A DNA stretch of 60,654 nucleotides from Planctomycetota bacterium (GCA_016200225.1 JACQFD010000013.1:1-60654); one strand, 5' to 3'; shown: positions 40,390-51,800, counted from the stretch's first letter. Numbers and translations: made by a program. Notes: generated by a model not told the origin, from the sequence alone.

Positions 40390-42318
40390 TTAACGATCGA
40401 CGCGCGCCGGCCGCGAGGCGGGTCCGCCGGCCGCCGTCGGCGCCGAATTCCATTCGATCTCGAGCGCGCCGTCGAACCCGTCGGCCGCCGCCGTAATCTC
40501 AAATTTAACATTCGAGATCAATGATAATAATTCGACAAATGTTCGCAATTCGCGCTCCGCGGTTTTCTTATCTTTTCCTTTTTCGAGCACTTCATTTGCA
40601 ATAATCGCGTCGGCGTTCTGCGCGAGCATTTCGGAAATGTCGCGCCCGGCCGCGTCGAGGCCGTCCAACGCCGACGACGCGTACGGCTTGGATGCGTCTG
40701 GTTTGGACGCGTCTGGTTTGGACGCGTCTGGTTTGGACGCGTCTGGTTTGGACGCGTCTGGTTTGGACGCGTCTGGTTTGGACGCGTCGAGCGTCGCGAT
40801 CAGATCCTTCGCGAGTTCGCGCGTCGACGCGATCGCGATATGTTTTCCGTATGAAAAGAACGCGGGCGAAAAATTATAATAAATCGCCTCGCCCTCGTTT
40901 TCCGTCGGTTCCGGAAATGTAGCATAGGTCAATTTGACGCGTCCGACGCTCTCCTCGTTGAGTCCGAGCGCGGGCCGCCCTTTCTGCGCGGCGTCGGCCG
41001 CCGAGAGCGCCACCGCCGTTTGAAACGCCCGCCGGAATCCGTCGCCAATCTTTATATTTTCCTTTGCATCCGCGCCGCGCGCCTGCAACACCATTGCGAT
41101 CGCGGGAAGTTTAATTTTCGGCGCCGCGGCCAGTTCGCCAAACGTCTGGCGCGCAAAAACGAATTGTGCAATCGGACTCAGTTTCGGAAACACGTCCTCG
41201 TCCATGCGCTTCACGCCGAAAATCGTGCCCGCCGTACTATTAAATTTAGCGAATTCCGCGTCGAGTTCGCCGGCGACGAGACCTTCATGATCCTTCCAAA
41301 AAGCGTTAATATCGCGCCGCATCGTGAGCGATCCGGCATAACGCGGAACGTGCACATTCGCCGTACTAACAATTTCAGGAAGAAACGTTTCGCGCGCAAT
41401 GCCCGGCAGCGCCGACGTGAGCACGCGCATGGACAACGCCCGATCCGTAAAATGTAACGAAGCGGCGAGCCATTTTGAATCGACGAGCGATTGTTGTATT
41501 CCGCCGAACAACAACGCGGCCGCGGGTTCGAGCTTTCGCTCCTTTTTCTTAAACTCGTCGTTGACGTCGGCGGCGTATTTGTCCACGTCGAGCCACGCGA
41601 ACGCGTCGGATCCTTCCAACAGAAACGCAGCGGGCGCGAAATGGATGGAATCGGCGAGGCTCTCGCCGCCTTTCTCGATGCGCGAAAGCGTTTCCAACAT
41701 CAAAGGCAACGAAGATGTAATAACTGTTACATCGCCGGCGACGGCAAAGCACCCGGTTTTGTCGGATTTAACGATCTCGACCGCGCCGAGCTTTTGAAAA
41801 ACCTGCGGCACAATCTTTACTTTATCCGCGACCCATTCGCCGTCGGCGCGCAGTCCCGCGAATGTCGCGAGCGAATTGCGAATATTTATGATCGAATCGT
41901 GCCCGTCGCCGCGCGCGATCATTAACACTTCCGGAAATCGAAACCAACCTTGTTTTTCGCCGGGCGGCAGCAGCGCCGCGACAAAACCGCGCCCCGAAAC
42001 TTTATCGATAGCGTCCATGAAATCGACGCCCGCGGCCACTCGAAACGCCGCGAGTCCCGCGAGCAGTTTCAGGCCTTCGCCCTCCTTCATCGCTTTCTTA
42101 TATTCGGGTAATTGTTGTAAATTCGAGAACAAGGCTCCCGACGCCGCCGAATGCAACAATTCCCCCGGTCGCGGAACATCCACACACGCGATCGTCTCTT
42201 TCGGAAGATAACGTTCGAGGGGCGCCGGTCTCGACGCCGTCGAGTTCTGGCCGTGCGCGGCGGCCGATACAAACCATAATGAAAAGACCAGTGAAACGAC
42301 TGCGTGTCTGTTGAACAT
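40390..42318 (-). CDS. secreted protein with (DASKP)n repeat
   Basis: A 642-residue exported protein. I place the start at 42,318, giving a signal peptide (VVSLVFSLWFVSAAAHGQ); the open frame extends 105 codons upstream but that part is Arg-rich and overlaps the SGNH gene. The body is a series of alpha/beta units with YLPKETIACVDVPRPGELLH, VDFMDAIDKVSGRGFVAALL and FAPAAFLLEGSDAFAWLDVD; it resembles large uncharacterised planctomycete periplasmic proteins. Near residue 510-545 there is a run of seven Asp-Ala-Ser-Lys-Pro units. No enzymatic motif is seen. The DUF1800 gene follows 5 bases later. Confidence 0.75.
   Translation of the reverse strand: MFNRHAVVSLVFSLWFVSAAAHGQNSTASRPAPLERYLPKETIACVDVPRPGELLHSAASGALFSNLQQLPEYKKAMKEGEGLKLLAGLAAFRVAAGVDFMDAIDKVSGRGFVAALLPPGEKQGWFRFPEVLMIARGDGHDSIINIRNSLATFAGLRADGEWVADKVKIVPQVFQKLGAVEIVKSDKTGCFAVAGDVTVITSSLPLMLETLSRIEKGGESLADSIHFAPAAFLLEGSDAFAWLDVDKYAADVNDEFKKKERKLEPAAALLFGGIQQSLVDSKWLAASLHFTDRALSMRVLTSALPGIARETFLPEIVSTANVHVPRYAGSLTMRRDINAFWKDHEGLVAGELDAEFAKFNSTAGTIFGVKRMDEDVFPKLSPIAQFVFARQTFGELAAAPKIKLPAIAMVLQARGADAKENIKIGDGFRRAFQTAVALSAADAAQKGRPALGLNEESVGRVKLTYATFPEPTENEGEAIYYNFSPAFFSYGKHIAIASTRELAKDLIATLDASKPDASKPDASKPDASKPDASKPDASKPDASKPYASSALDGLDAAGRDISEMLAQNADAIIANEVLEKGKDKKTAERELRTFVELLSLISNVKFEITAAADGFDGALEIEWNSAPTAAGGPASRPARVDR
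40687..40788 (-). repeat. 15-bp minisatellite inside the secreted protein
   Basis: Seven near-identical 15-bp units (GACGCGTCTGGTTTG on the plus strand) in tandem, coding for Asp-Ala-Ser-Lys-Pro repeats. Unit length is a multiple of three, so changes in copy number keep the frame. Only the outermost unit differs. Confidence 0.95.
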
Positions 42319-42410
42319 GATTTTATTGCCCGAGGAACGGACACGATGATAACAAACGCCATTCCGCGGCGCCGCGTCGAATTCGACGTCGCCGAAACGT
42401 GCGAATCCCG

Positions 42411-43520
42411 CTACCGATGCGCCCACGGCACGCGCGCGGCGAGCGCCGACGCCGTGACCGCATGGCCGGCCGGCGAAAAATGAAAGTCCTGCGCGAAGTG
42501 GAGTTCGGCGCCGCGGCCGCAGTCGCGGTAATCGGGGCTGAGGTCGACCGTCTCGATGCCGAGCGATTGCAGCGCATTCGCGACGAGCGCGTTCGGGCGC
42601 GTCGAATCGATCGATTCGGTCGCGACGCCCCACGCCTGCGCAACGCGCGTTTTTAATCGTAAATCGTAGTCGAATGTTAATGATAACAATACAACTGTTA
42701 ATTTAGCATTTATTGCGCGGCATTCGTTGGCGATGGATTCGAACAAATGCGGAAATCGCCGCCAGCCTTCCGCGACGACGCCGGCCGACTCCGGAAATCC
42801 GTGGTCGTAGTCTTTCAAATCGACGAGCGCGCGGACGGTCTCGTGCGCCATGTTCGCGATGCCGACTTCGCCGTCTTTCCGCGGCGGCGCCTGCGACTTC
42901 GTTAATTTTCGGGCGGCGCGCGGAATGCCCCACGACCACGTGTGCGCGGCGAGATTCTTAAAGAATCGCGGAATCGCGCCCGTTTGTTTATATAATTCCG
43001 CGTTGACCAAGCGGCCGCCGACGACTTCGAACGATTCGTTCTGCGCGCAATCGTATATATCATTCAGCGGAAAGAACATGACGATGACCCGCGTCGGCTT
43101 CAGTTGTTTTCCGAGGCGCCGCAGCGTGGCGAGTTCCTCGACCGGCCCGTACGCCGAACAACCCGCGTTCCATACGGCGGCGTTCGCGGGGAGTTTGTGA
43201 TTTAACAAATAACAAAACGTCTCCTCGTCGCGAACCTCGAGTCCGATCGTCATGGAGTCGCCGAGTATTAATATTCGCTCGGACGCGTCCGCGCGCGGCT
43301 CCGGACCGCGCGTCCCGTCGGCGTTCGTCGTGAATCCGTCGAATTGAAGATTTGGCAGCAGTCGGAAACGCGCCGACGGATCCGCCGCGAAAATCGGCGC
43401 GCCGACGCCGAACGGCTCCGCCGGGAGCAGCCAGCGAAGTAACAATTCGATCGATAATATTAATAATAACCCGACGCCGATTCCGGCGAGCGCGCGCCTG
43501 CGTTTCGTGCCGGGATTCAT
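42411..43520 (-). CDS. membrane-anchored SGNH hydrolase (1 of 3)
   Basis: A 369-residue protein with an N-terminal membrane anchor (about 9-30, AGIGVGLLLILSIELLLRWL) and an SGNH/GDSL esterase domain outside. Block I is ILILGDSMTIG with the nucleophile Ser, the Gly and Asn blocks follow (NAGCSAYGPVEELATLRRLG, FFPLNDIYDC), and the Asp/His block is AQDFHFSPAGHAV. Such enzymes remove or transfer acyl groups on polysaccharides or lipids. A QFDGFTTNADG motif before block I is shared with the next gene. It ends 93 bases upstream of the minisatellite protein gene. Confidence 0.88.
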   Translation of the reverse strand: MNPGTKRRRALAGIGVGLLLILSIELLLRWLLPAEPFGVGAPIFAADPSARFRLLPNLQFDGFTTNADGTRGPEPRADASERILILGDSMTIGLEVRDEETFCYLLNHKLPANAAVWNAGCSAYGPVEELATLRRLGKQLKPTRVIVMFFPLNDIYDCAQNESFEVVGGRLVNAELYKQTGAIPRFFKNLAAHTWSWGIPRAARKLTKSQAPPRKDGEVGIANMAHETVRALVDLKDYDHGFPESAGVVAEGWRRFPHLFESIANECRAINAKLTVVLLSLTFDYDLRLKTRVAQAWGVATESIDSTRPNALVANALQSLGIETVDLSPDYRDCGRGAELHFAQDFHFSPAGHAVTASALAARVPWAHR

Positions 43521-43535
43521 GACAATTCCGATAAT

Positions 43536-44639
43536 TTATTTTAAACGATCGGCGAGGATGCGCGCGAACGCGCGGTGGCCGGCTTTGGAAAAGTGCAAAT
43601 CGGAGGGTTCGTGCAACTGCGCCGCGGGGGCGAGTGCGGCGAGGGCCGGGCCGGCGTCGAAAACCGGGATATTTAGTTTCTCGAGCGCCGCGTTCAACAT
43701 GCGCTCCGGCCGCGCGGCGTCGATCGAGTCGGGCGCGACTTTCCACAATTTCGCGAGGCGCGCCCGCAGCGCCGGATCATATACGATCGGGAGCGGAATC
43801 ACGATCACGTCGAGTCTCGCGCCGAATCGCGCCGCCTGTTCGCGGATTTTTGTAAATTCCGCGGGGATCCTCCTCCAGCCGCGGCTGACGAACGGTTCCT
43901 TCGCCGGATCGATATTATTATAATCCTCGCTTTCTAATAATACGCGGATGGCTGTGCTGTCCATGCCGCAGGGTCCGTCGTCGGACCTGAATTCCGCGGC
44001 CGCGCCGCGCGCGCCGGCGAGCATGCGGGCGGCGCGCAGGAGGCCGAACGACCATGCACGCGCGCCGATTTCCTTAAAGAAACGCGCCGCCGCCGAAGTT
44101 TCATAATATCGCTGCCGCGCGACGAGCCGTCCGCCGATCACTAGATATGTATGATCCGGTTGGCCGGCGTCGAGGTAATCGTTGCCGCAAAAAAAACAAA
44201 TCCAGATCCGCGTCGGACGCACGATCGGCGCGAGCCGTTCGATCGCCGCGCTCTCCTCGATCGGACCGTATCCGGGACAGCCGGCGTTGACGATCTGTAA
44301 TTTCGAGCCCGCGTTTTGTTGTAAAAGACTGCAAAATGTTTCATTATCTTTGACCTCCGCGCCGAGCGTGATCGAATCGCCGCATACGAGAATCCGTTCG
44401 GCGGCCGCGGCGTCGGGTTCGCCGGAGCGCGCGCCGAAACTATTGGTAGTAAACCCGTCGAAATGCAAATTGGGCGCCACGCGAAAACCGACCGCGTCGT
44501 CGATTTCATAAATAGGCGACGACGACGAGAACGCCTCGCGCGGGAGCAGCCCGCGCACGACGATCTCGGCGATCGCAAGCACGACCAATGCGACAAAAAG
44601 GCCGATCGCGAGTTTTCGTAAAATTCGCATTTCTATCAT
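43536..44639 (-). CDS. membrane-anchored SGNH hydrolase (2 of 3)
   Basis: A 367-residue paralogue of the neighbouring SGNH protein, with the same plan: an N-terminal anchor (about 9-30, LAIGLFVALVVLAIAEIVV), an HFDGFTTNSFGARS motif, block I LVCGDSITLG, NAGCPGYGPIEESAAIERLA, FFCGNDYLDAG and the final SDLHFSKAGHRAF. All catalytic positions are kept. The ATG overlaps the stop of the third SGNH gene by ATGA and the gene ends 15 bases before the first one, so the three form an operon that probably arose by duplication. Confidence 0.88.
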   Translation of the reverse strand: MIEMRILRKLAIGLFVALVVLAIAEIVVRGLLPREAFSSSSPIYEIDDAVGFRVAPNLHFDGFTTNSFGARSGEPDAAAAERILVCGDSITLGAEVKDNETFCSLLQQNAGSKLQIVNAGCPGYGPIEESAAIERLAPIVRPTRIWICFFCGNDYLDAGQPDHTYLVIGGRLVARQRYYETSAAARFFKEIGARAWSFGLLRAARMLAGARGAAAEFRSDDGPCGMDSTAIRVLLESEDYNNIDPAKEPFVSRGWRRIPAEFTKIREQAARFGARLDVIVIPLPIVYDPALRARLAKLWKVAPDSIDAARPERMLNAALEKLNIPVFDAGPALAALAPAAQLHEPSDLHFSKAGHRAFARILADRLK

Positions 44640-45856
44640 TTCGGCGCCGCGGCGCGCAGCAGAAGTCCCTGCGTCGCGAGATTCTTTGCAATAATTCCGG
44701 CGACCGCCTTGCAGCCCTCGTCGGTAAAATGATCCGTGTCGCCATCGGGAAAATAGTTACGATTGCGGACCAGCTCCGCGTCGACGTCGACGAGAGGCGC
44801 ATGGCAAGTCTTTGCGGCGTCGCGAATATATTGATTCATCGCCTTCATCGCGTCGCGGGCCATCGCCCAATTTGGAAGATACATCGCCGTCGCGGGCCCG
44901 TCTTTATGATATTGATCCTCGGATTCGTTTCCGTTAAATCGGAATGCGAATGTACAATAAATCGGGCGCGCGCCGCTCGCGGCGGCCGCATCGCGATAAC
45001 GCGCCAGTTGTTGCTTGAAGTATTGTAAATGTTCGGGCACGAGATAAAGATTGGTCGCCGCGGCGCCGTCATAATGATAATCCGATTCCCTGGCGATGGC
45101 GCTCTTGATCTCCTCCACCCGGCCGCGCCGCGCCGCGCGCCCGGCCGCCGTGCGCACGTCAAGTCTGGCGGCCTCGTCGAGTTCGCGTTCCTTGTCGCGG
45201 CGATTGCCCGCGGTCGCGAACACGAGCCAGATCGCGCTGTGCGATAACAATTTTTCCACGGCGCTGTCGGGATTGACGAGCGGACGCATTCTCGGATCGA
45301 GGCCGAGCCGCGCGCGCCGACTCTCAAGCATATCGTTTACGAGATTGTATAATATAACAAAATCCGGCGCATATTTAGCAAGCCGCCTTTCATAACGATC
45401 GATGGCGCGCGCCGTCGTGGCGCCCGGAATGGCGCCGTTCATCACTTCGACGCGTTCGGGCGCGCGCGCGTTTGCGCGCAACTCTTTTTGTAGAAATCCC
45501 TCGATCGTCGTCGCATCGCCCGAACTCGTCGTTCCAAAGCACCCGGAACCGCCGATCATACAAATACGGAACCCGTCGGCCGGTTTCGGATCCAGAACGG
45601 GCTCGCCGCGGAATCCCTGAGAATTAATATGTATTAAATCCCCCTGAAACGAACCCGGTTTTATGTCGACAAGTTCGCCTTTCTCATCTGTATCGAATAT
45701 GGCGATCGGCTCGCCGAGACAGCGTCTGCGATAGGATTCGAAATCGGTCGCTCCGGATTTCGAAACGACCGACGCGCGCGCAATCCACTCCGCGATCGCA
45801 ACCGCGGCCGCGCCGGCACAGGCGGCGAGCAACAGTTTTGCGACGAGACGGCCCAT
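44636..45856 (-). CDS. membrane-anchored SGNH hydrolase (3 of 3)
   Basis: A 406-residue protein, more distant from its two neighbours. It has a membrane anchor (about 5-25), a preceding domain with HINSQGFRGEPVLDPKPADG, block I CMIGGSGCFGTTSSGD in which the nucleophile lies in Gly-Gly-Ser-Gly, a NGAIPGATTARAIDRYERRL stretch, VILYNLVNDMLESR as Asn block, and DTDHFTDEGCKAV as Asp/His block. It is the first gene of the three-gene SGNH operon. The 112 bases between its start and the divergent RraB-like gene must hold both promoters. Confidence 0.85.
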   Translation of the reverse strand: MGRLVAKLLLAACAGAAAVAIAEWIARASVVSKSGATDFESYRRRCLGEPIAIFDTDEKGELVDIKPGSFQGDLIHINSQGFRGEPVLDPKPADGFRICMIGGSGCFGTTSSGDATTIEGFLQKELRANARAPERVEVMNGAIPGATTARAIDRYERRLAKYAPDFVILYNLVNDMLESRRARLGLDPRMRPLVNPDSAVEKLLSHSAIWLVFATAGNRRDKERELDEAARLDVRTAAGRAARRGRVEEIKSAIARESDYHYDGAAATNLYLVPEHLQYFKQQLARYRDAAAASGARPIYCTFAFRFNGNESEDQYHKDGPATAMYLPNWAMARDAMKAMNQYIRDAAKTCHAPLVDVDAELVRNRNYFPDGDTDHFTDEGCKAVAGIIAKNLATQGLLLRAAAPK

Positions 45857-45968
45857 GGCAAAAAGATAATGAATCGCGCGCGTCCGGGAAAGGGCGCGTT
45901 TCTGTTGAAATGACTGATTTCGCGCTGGAAGCGACGGCGCCGAACGCTACGATTACTTGCGATAACCG

Positions 45969-46277
45969 ATGACGACGCCCGCCCCGTCGGACGCCGGCGG
46001 CGCCGAGCCGCGCGACGTTCTGCATTTCATATTTTTCTGCGACGCCGAGAGTCACAATGGGTGCCGCGAGGCGCTCGCGAAACTCGGATTTCGCATCCAT
46101 TATGACAGCACGGCGCAGCCGGATTTCGATCCCGAGGAGAGCGGCTTTTCATTAACGATCGCGCGCCCCGAGCAGGGATCGCGCGACCACACGGAGCGTC
46201 TCGCGCGCGAACTCGGATTCTACGCCGAAGAATACGGCGGCAATTATGACGGCTGGGAATACGCCGCGCCCGCATGA
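45969..46277 (+). CDS. RraB-like protein (RNase E regulator family)
   Basis: A 102-residue acidic protein that fits the RraB fold: a strand with LHFIFFCDAESHNGC, a helix (REALAKLGFRIHYDST), a strand (SGFSLTIARPEQ), a helix (DHTERLARELGFYAEEYG) and the closing NYDGWEYA, the most typical signature of the family. RraB of gamma-proteobacteria binds RNase E and limits its activity; the role here is open. The gene is transcribed away from the SGNH operon and towards leuS, whose stop is only 19 bases away. Confidence 0.72.
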   Translation: MTTPAPSDAGGAEPRDVLHFIFFCDAESHNGCREALAKLGFRIHYDSTAQPDFDPEESGFSLTIARPEQGSRDHTERLARELGFYAEEYGGNYDGWEYAAPA

Positions 46278-46296
46278 CGACGCCGGATTTTATAAT

Positions 46297-48723
46297 TTAT
46301 ATAACAATCGAGACCAGTTTTCCCTTAATAATAATAATTTTTTTCGGCGTCTTGCCGCCGAGATCGACGGCGGCGAGCGCGGATTGTTGAACTTCCGCGT
46401 CGGCGGCGCCGGCGGCGACCTCGATGCGGCCGCGGACTTTGCCGTTTACTTGCACCGCATATTCGACGACGTCGTCGACCGTGAGCGCGGGATCGAAAAC
46501 AGGCCACGGCGCGTGCGCGATCGATTGTTTATATCCGAGGCGCGCCCAGAGTTCTTCACAAATATGCGGCGCGAACGGAGATAACAATTGAACGAACGGT
46601 TCGAGCGCCGCGCGCGGACGCGGCACGGGCGCGTCCGCGATCGCCGTTTGCAATTCCATCAACGCCGCGATCGCGGTGTTTAATCTTAATTTTTCGATGT
46701 CGTCGCCGATTTTACGAATCGTTTTGTGAATTCTCTTTTCGAGTTCGCGGTCGGCGATCGGCAGATCGGCGACGGGCAGAAAACGATCCTCCTCGCCGCG
46801 CCGCCCTTCTTCATGAAAAAGGCGCCACGCGCGCTGCAAAAATCTGTAGGGACCCTCGAGACCCTTCGTATTCCACGGTTTCACCGCCTCGAGCGGACCG
46901 AGAAACATTTCAAAGATACGAAACGCGTCGGCGCCGTAATCTTTAAGAACGTCGTCGGGATTGACGACGTTGCCGCGGCTCTTGCTCATTTTCTCGCCGT
47001 CTTCGCCGAGAATCAGGCCCTGGTTTACCAGTTTTTGGAACGGTTCGACGGTCGATACAATTCCAAGATCATATAAAACCTTGTGCCAGAAACGCGCATA
47101 TAATAAATGCAGCACCGCGTGCTCGACGCCGCCGACGTAAAGATCGACGTTTTTCCAATATTGTTCCCTGTCTTTCGACCACGGCTCGCGGTCGTTCGCG
47201 GGGTCCATGAAACGTAAATAATACCAGCACGAACCCGCCCACTGCGGCATCGTGTTGGTTTCGCGTTTCGCGGGACGGCCGGTGGACGAATCCTTAGTAT
47301 TCACCCACGCGTCGATCGCCGCGAGCGGGCTCTCGCCCGTGCCCGTCGGTTGATAACGATCGACCTCGGGGAGCAGCAGCGGCAATTCACTCTCGGAGAG
47401 CGGTTTCATGGAACCGTTCTCCAAATGTAAGATTGGAATCGGCTCGCCCCAGTAGCGCTGGCGCGAAAAAACCCAGTCGCGAAGTTTATAACTAACCGTC
47501 GGCTCGCCGAGGCCGCGTTCGCTTAGGAACGCGCCCATTTTTTTCTTAGCGTCCGACGTTGCGAGTCCGTCGAGAAATCCGGAATTAATATTAATACCGT
47601 CGCCCGAAAACGCGGTCTCCGCGACGGGAACGGCGCCGCCGCGCACGACTTCGACGATCGGCAGGCCGAATTTTTTGGCAAATGTATGATCGCGCTCGTC
47701 GTGGCCGGGCACGGCCATGATCGCGCCGGAGCCGTAATTCATTAATACATAATCGGCGATCCAAACGGGCATTTCTTTACCATTCGCGGGATTCACGGCG
47801 AACGCGCCCGTGAATACGCCCGATTTATCTTTAGCAAGATCGGTGCGCGCGAGATCGCTCTTGCGTTTCGCTTCCTCGCGATAGGCGTTCACTTCGGCGC
47901 GCTTCGCCGGAATTGTAATTTTATCGACCAGCGGATGCTCCGGCGCGAGGACGCAGTAGGTCGCGCCGAAAAGCGTGTCGGGACGCGTCGTGAATACGTT
48001 GAATTCCGCGTCCGCGGACGGAATCTTAAACTTCACGCGCGCGCCCTCGCTGCGGCCGATCCATTCGCGCTGCATTGTTTTGATACTTTCGGGCCAGTCG
48101 AGATTTTCCAGATCCTTAATTAAACGATCCGCGTACGCGGTAATCTTTAAAACCCACTGCCGGATGTTTTTCTTTATAACCGGGCCGCCGCAACGGTCGC
48201 ACACGCCGCCGACGGCCTCCTCGTTCGCGAGGCCGGTTTTGCAATTGTCGCACCAGTTGATCGGCGCCATCGCCTCGTACGCGAGGCCCTTGTTATATAA
48301 CTTAAGAAAAATCCACTGAGTCCAACGATAATATTTAGGATCCGTCGTATTGATCTCGCGCGACCAATCGTAACTGAAACCCAGCGACTGCAATTGTTGT
48401 TTGAAGCGCGCGACGTTGCTCTCGGTCGTGGCGCGCGGATGCGTGCCGGTTTTAATAGCATAATTCTCGGCGGGCAGACCAAACGCGTCCCAGCCCATAG
48501 GATGCAATACACAAAAACCGCGCATGCGCTTGTAGCGCGCGACGATATCGGTTGCCGTGTAACCCTCGGGATGGCCGACGTGGAGGCCCGAACCCGAAGG
48601 ATACGGAAACATATCCAATACATAAAATTTCGGTTTCGCGCGGTCCTCGACCGTGCGAAATGTTTGATTCGCATTCCAGAACGCTTGCCAGCGCGCTTCG
48701 ATGGCGGAGGGGTCGTACGGCAT
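46297..48723 (-). CDS. leuS: leucyl-tRNA synthetase
   Basis: An 808-residue class I synthetase that charges tRNA-Leu. The HIGH motif is H48-V-G-H51 ([13 protein letters not shown]), the zinc-binding insert CDNCKTG / CDRCGGPV is present, the editing domain has [20 protein letters not shown] (approximately) and the KMSKS loop is [13 protein letters not shown]. The anticodon-binding part and the C-terminal domain ([15 protein letters not shown]) complete it. I start at the ATG at 48,723 ([13 protein letters not shown]), the family's usual beginning; the frame is open 34 codons further. Length and motifs are normal for a bacterial LeuS. Confidence 0.98.
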   Translation of the reverse strand: MPYDPSAIEARWQAFWNANQTFRTVEDRAKPKFYVLDMFPYPSGSGLHVGHPEGYTATDIVARYKRMRGFCVLHPMGWDAFGLPAENYAIKTGTHPRATTESNVARFKQQLQSLGFSYDWSREINTTDPKYYRWTQWIFLKLYNKGLAYEAMAPINWCDNCKTGLANEEAVGGVCDRCGGPVIKKNIRQWVLKITAYADRLIKDLENLDWPESIKTMQREWIGRSEGARVKFKIPSADAEFNVFTTRPDTLFGATYCVLAPEHPLVDKITIPAKRAEVNAYREEAKRKSDLARTDLAKDKSGVFTGAFAVNPANGKEMPVWIADYVLMNYGSGAIMAVPGHDERDHTFAKKFGLPIVEVVRGGAVPVAETAFSGDGININSGFLDGLATSDAKKKMGAFLSERGLGEPTVSYKLRDWVFSRQRYWGEPIPILHLENGSMKPLSESELPLLLPEVDRYQPTGTGESPLAAIDAWVNTKDSSTGRPAKRETNTMPQWAGSCWYYLRFMDPANDREPWSKDREQYWKNVDLYVGGVEHAVLHLLYARFWHKVLYDLGIVSTVEPFQKLVNQGLILGEDGEKMSKSRGNVVNPDDVLKDYGADAFRIFEMFLGPLEAVKPWNTKGLEGPYRFLQRAWRLFHEEGRRGEEDRFLPVADLPIADRELEKRIHKTIRKIGDDIEKLRLNTAIAALMELQTAIADAPVPRPRAALEPFVQLLSPFAPHICEELWARLGYKQSIAHAPWPVFDPALTVDDVVEYAVQVNGKVRGRIEVAAGAADAEVQQSALAAVDLGGKTPKKIIIIKGKLVSIVI

Positions 48724-48840
48724 GAGCGGGGTATTGTAATCGAAAGTCGCGCGACTCCAACACGCGAGCGGGTTTCGCTGCGAGCCGCATTGGGCGTTGC
48801 GACGCGCGGCCGGCTCGTGCATCATCCGTCGGGCGCCGCG

Positions 48841-51800
48841 ATGACCGCGGCGAGAACCGAAATGCGCCCGCGAAATCCAATCATTGCCATTGCGTTTTTT
48901 CTATTCGCCATCGCGCCGACGGCGGCCGCATGGATGCAAGCGGCGGATTCGAACGATAAGAATCCAAACATTGTCGATCTGGATCCACCATTTTTTACAT
49001 TTCGTATTAATTATAAAGATGGCCTGTTCGCGGAGTCGATTACAAATAAATTAACGGGCGACACGATCGACCTCGGGCACGGATCGGAGCTGGACATCGC
49101 CGTTACCGTTCCGCGCGCGCAGGGCGCGGTTGTACCGAAGTGGACCATCGGGAACGAAGCGGGGGCGTCGGGGTCGATGGGCATATCGACCTATTTATTT
49201 TCATTGATAGCCAAAGACCCGGCGATTGCGGCTTATATTGCCTATGAATGGAATTCAAACGATTCCTATATGTATAAATATGTCACGATTATTAATCATG
49301 AACCCACGCCCATCACGCTGTTGAACGTTCGACTCGGCGATTATACTACACAATTGCCCGTCGAAGAGCGCGAACAGGGATTTCCGATTTATATCAATAA
49401 CGAAATCTTCATGAGCGTCTCGCATCCGGCGGGTTTCGCGAACGCGTCCGGTGGTAAAATTAGTCTTCGTCATTATCCGGGCATCGTTCTCAAGCCGGAG
49501 GAACATTATGAATGCATGGAAACCGTCTACGGCGTCGCGAAGACGGGCGGCGCGCGCGACGCGTTCGTTTCGCATGTGCGGAGCCGGATGCGGCGCGTCG
49601 AGCGACATCACGACAAACCGTACGCAATTTATGATAATTTCGGGTCGTGGCCTTCGGGAGACTTTATGAATTCCGAAAGCTACGAACTCCACAGTCTGAA
49701 TCTGCTCGCCGAAAGCCAGAAAGCGACGGGCTGCCGGTTCGATATCTGTAATATACATTTCTGGGTCGATTCGACGGGCGATTTGAAGCGTTTCGATCCT
49801 TCGCGATTTCCGAACGCGTTGACAAAGATTAAACCGCTGCTCGACGGCCTGCGCACGGCGCCCGGACTTTGGATCGACAGTTCGACGACGTGGGGCGGCT
49901 GGGGAATCGGCCAGAGCGAGGCCGCGAAACCGTCGCTCAGCGACAATCCTAATATTTTCTGCCGCGCGAGCGAACCCATCAAATCGATGTATCGCGATGC
50001 GTTTATTCATCATATACGCGAGAACGGGATTCGTGAAATTAAATTTGATAATCTCAACGCGGTTTGTAATAATCCCAAGCACGGCCACCTGCCCGGAGTT
50101 TATTCGACGGAGGCCATTTACAATTCCGTCATCGAACTTCTGCACGATCTCGACAAGGTGAATCCCGATGTTTTCTTAATATTATATTGGGGCCACCGCT
50201 CGCCGTGGTGGCTGTTGCACGGCGACACTCTGTTCGATTCGGGAATCGGAATCGAGGCGGCGACTCCCGCGCCGCAGCCCGCGCCGTTCGCGCGCGACGC
50301 CGTGACGCAAAAACTCGATCAGGCGCAATGGTATAGTAAGGATATTCCGGCGCTCGGCAAAGATTCGCTCGGCGTGTGGCTCTCGAGCTGGGGATGGAAC
50401 AGTTCGATCGGTAAAGAACGCTGGCAGGAGGCGTTTGTTATGGACATTTCGCGCGGAAGCCTGCTCGCGCAGATTTGGGCCGATAACAACTGGCTTTCGC
50501 CGCCCGAGTGGACGCAACTCGCGGATTTCATCGCGCTCCTGCGGACGAATCGCGATTGCTTCATCAATCCGCTCAAGATCCTCGGCGATCCATGGAAAAA
50601 TGAAGTTTACGGATACTGTTGCAGCGACGGCAAACGCGCATTTTTAGCTATCAATAATTGCACGTGGCGGGATCAAACAATAACTCTCAATCTCGACGCG
50701 CGTTGGAATCTCCCGAACGACGGCGAATGGGATTTAGTTCAATGGTATCCCGACCCGGCGCGCCTGACCGGCCCCGACGCACATTACAAATCGGGCGCAA
50801 GATTCATCATGAAACCGTTCGAGGCGGCGCTTCTCGAAGTCGTGTCCGCGGGCGCGCGGCCGAGCCTCGACCGCGCGTTCGCCGCGCGACCGGCGCCCAT
50901 CGCATTCGCGGAACAAAGCCGCGACGTATCATTAACAATCGCCGGGCCCGCCGCCGAAAAAGAAGATATGTCCGTCTGGACCGTTCTCGAACCCTCGGCC
51001 GCCGCGTCCTCCGCCGGCGCAAAATTAACGATACGTCCGGACCATACCATTTCCGCGGAGGGTCCCTCCCCGTCGCCCGACGTTTATACCATTCGCGCGT
51101 CGACCAAGTTAACTAAGATTACCGGCTTCCGCCTCGAGGCGCTCGCCGACCCCGCGCTGCCCTCGAACGGACCCGGGCGATCGTACAATGGTAATTTCGC
51201 CGTCGGCGAATTTAATGTTATGGTCGCCGGCAAACCCGTTCGTTTACAAAATCCCTCGGCAAGTTATTCACAATCGAGCTACGGCGGCTGGCCCGTCGCC
51301 GCCGCGATCGACGGCGATCCCAAGACCGCATGGTCGATCGACCCGCGCGAAGGCGAAACGCAGGCCGCCGTCTTCGAAACTTCGCAACCGATCCTCGACG
51401 CCGACAAATCCGAAATTGTTATCAAGATCGATCAAGGCTACATAAACGGTCCGCCCGATCATACACTTGGCCGCTTCCGCATCCTCGCCACCGACGGAAA
51501 ACAACCGATTCCTCCACCGAAGCCGACCGCGCCGCTCAAATATCAACTTTCCTCGACCGTCGAATCCAGACTCGGCGGTCTTTTTGTTATTTCAGCGGAA
51601 CTTAAAGATTCGAAGGGCGCCGAAGTTCATCTTCCCGACATCGGCAATTACTTCACCATGAACGGTAACGAGGGCTGGGCCAGCGTATTGGGAAATGCAA
51701 CTTATCCGAGCTGCTGGCAGGCGTGGCGCATCCGATTGGACGCGTCGGAGAAGAGTAAAGTTCACGATTTGAAGCTTTCGATTTCATGCGCATTGCCGCC

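Noticed and set aside
40687..40788. A regular array that might be taken for a CRISPR.
   Set aside because: Units are 15 bp without spacers and code for Asp-Ala-Ser-Lys-Pro in frame; no cas gene is present anywhere in the window.
49255..50145. A 296-codon minus-strand frame inside the glycosidase gene.
   Set aside because: It is antisense to a well-supported secreted enzyme and shows no recognisable fold.
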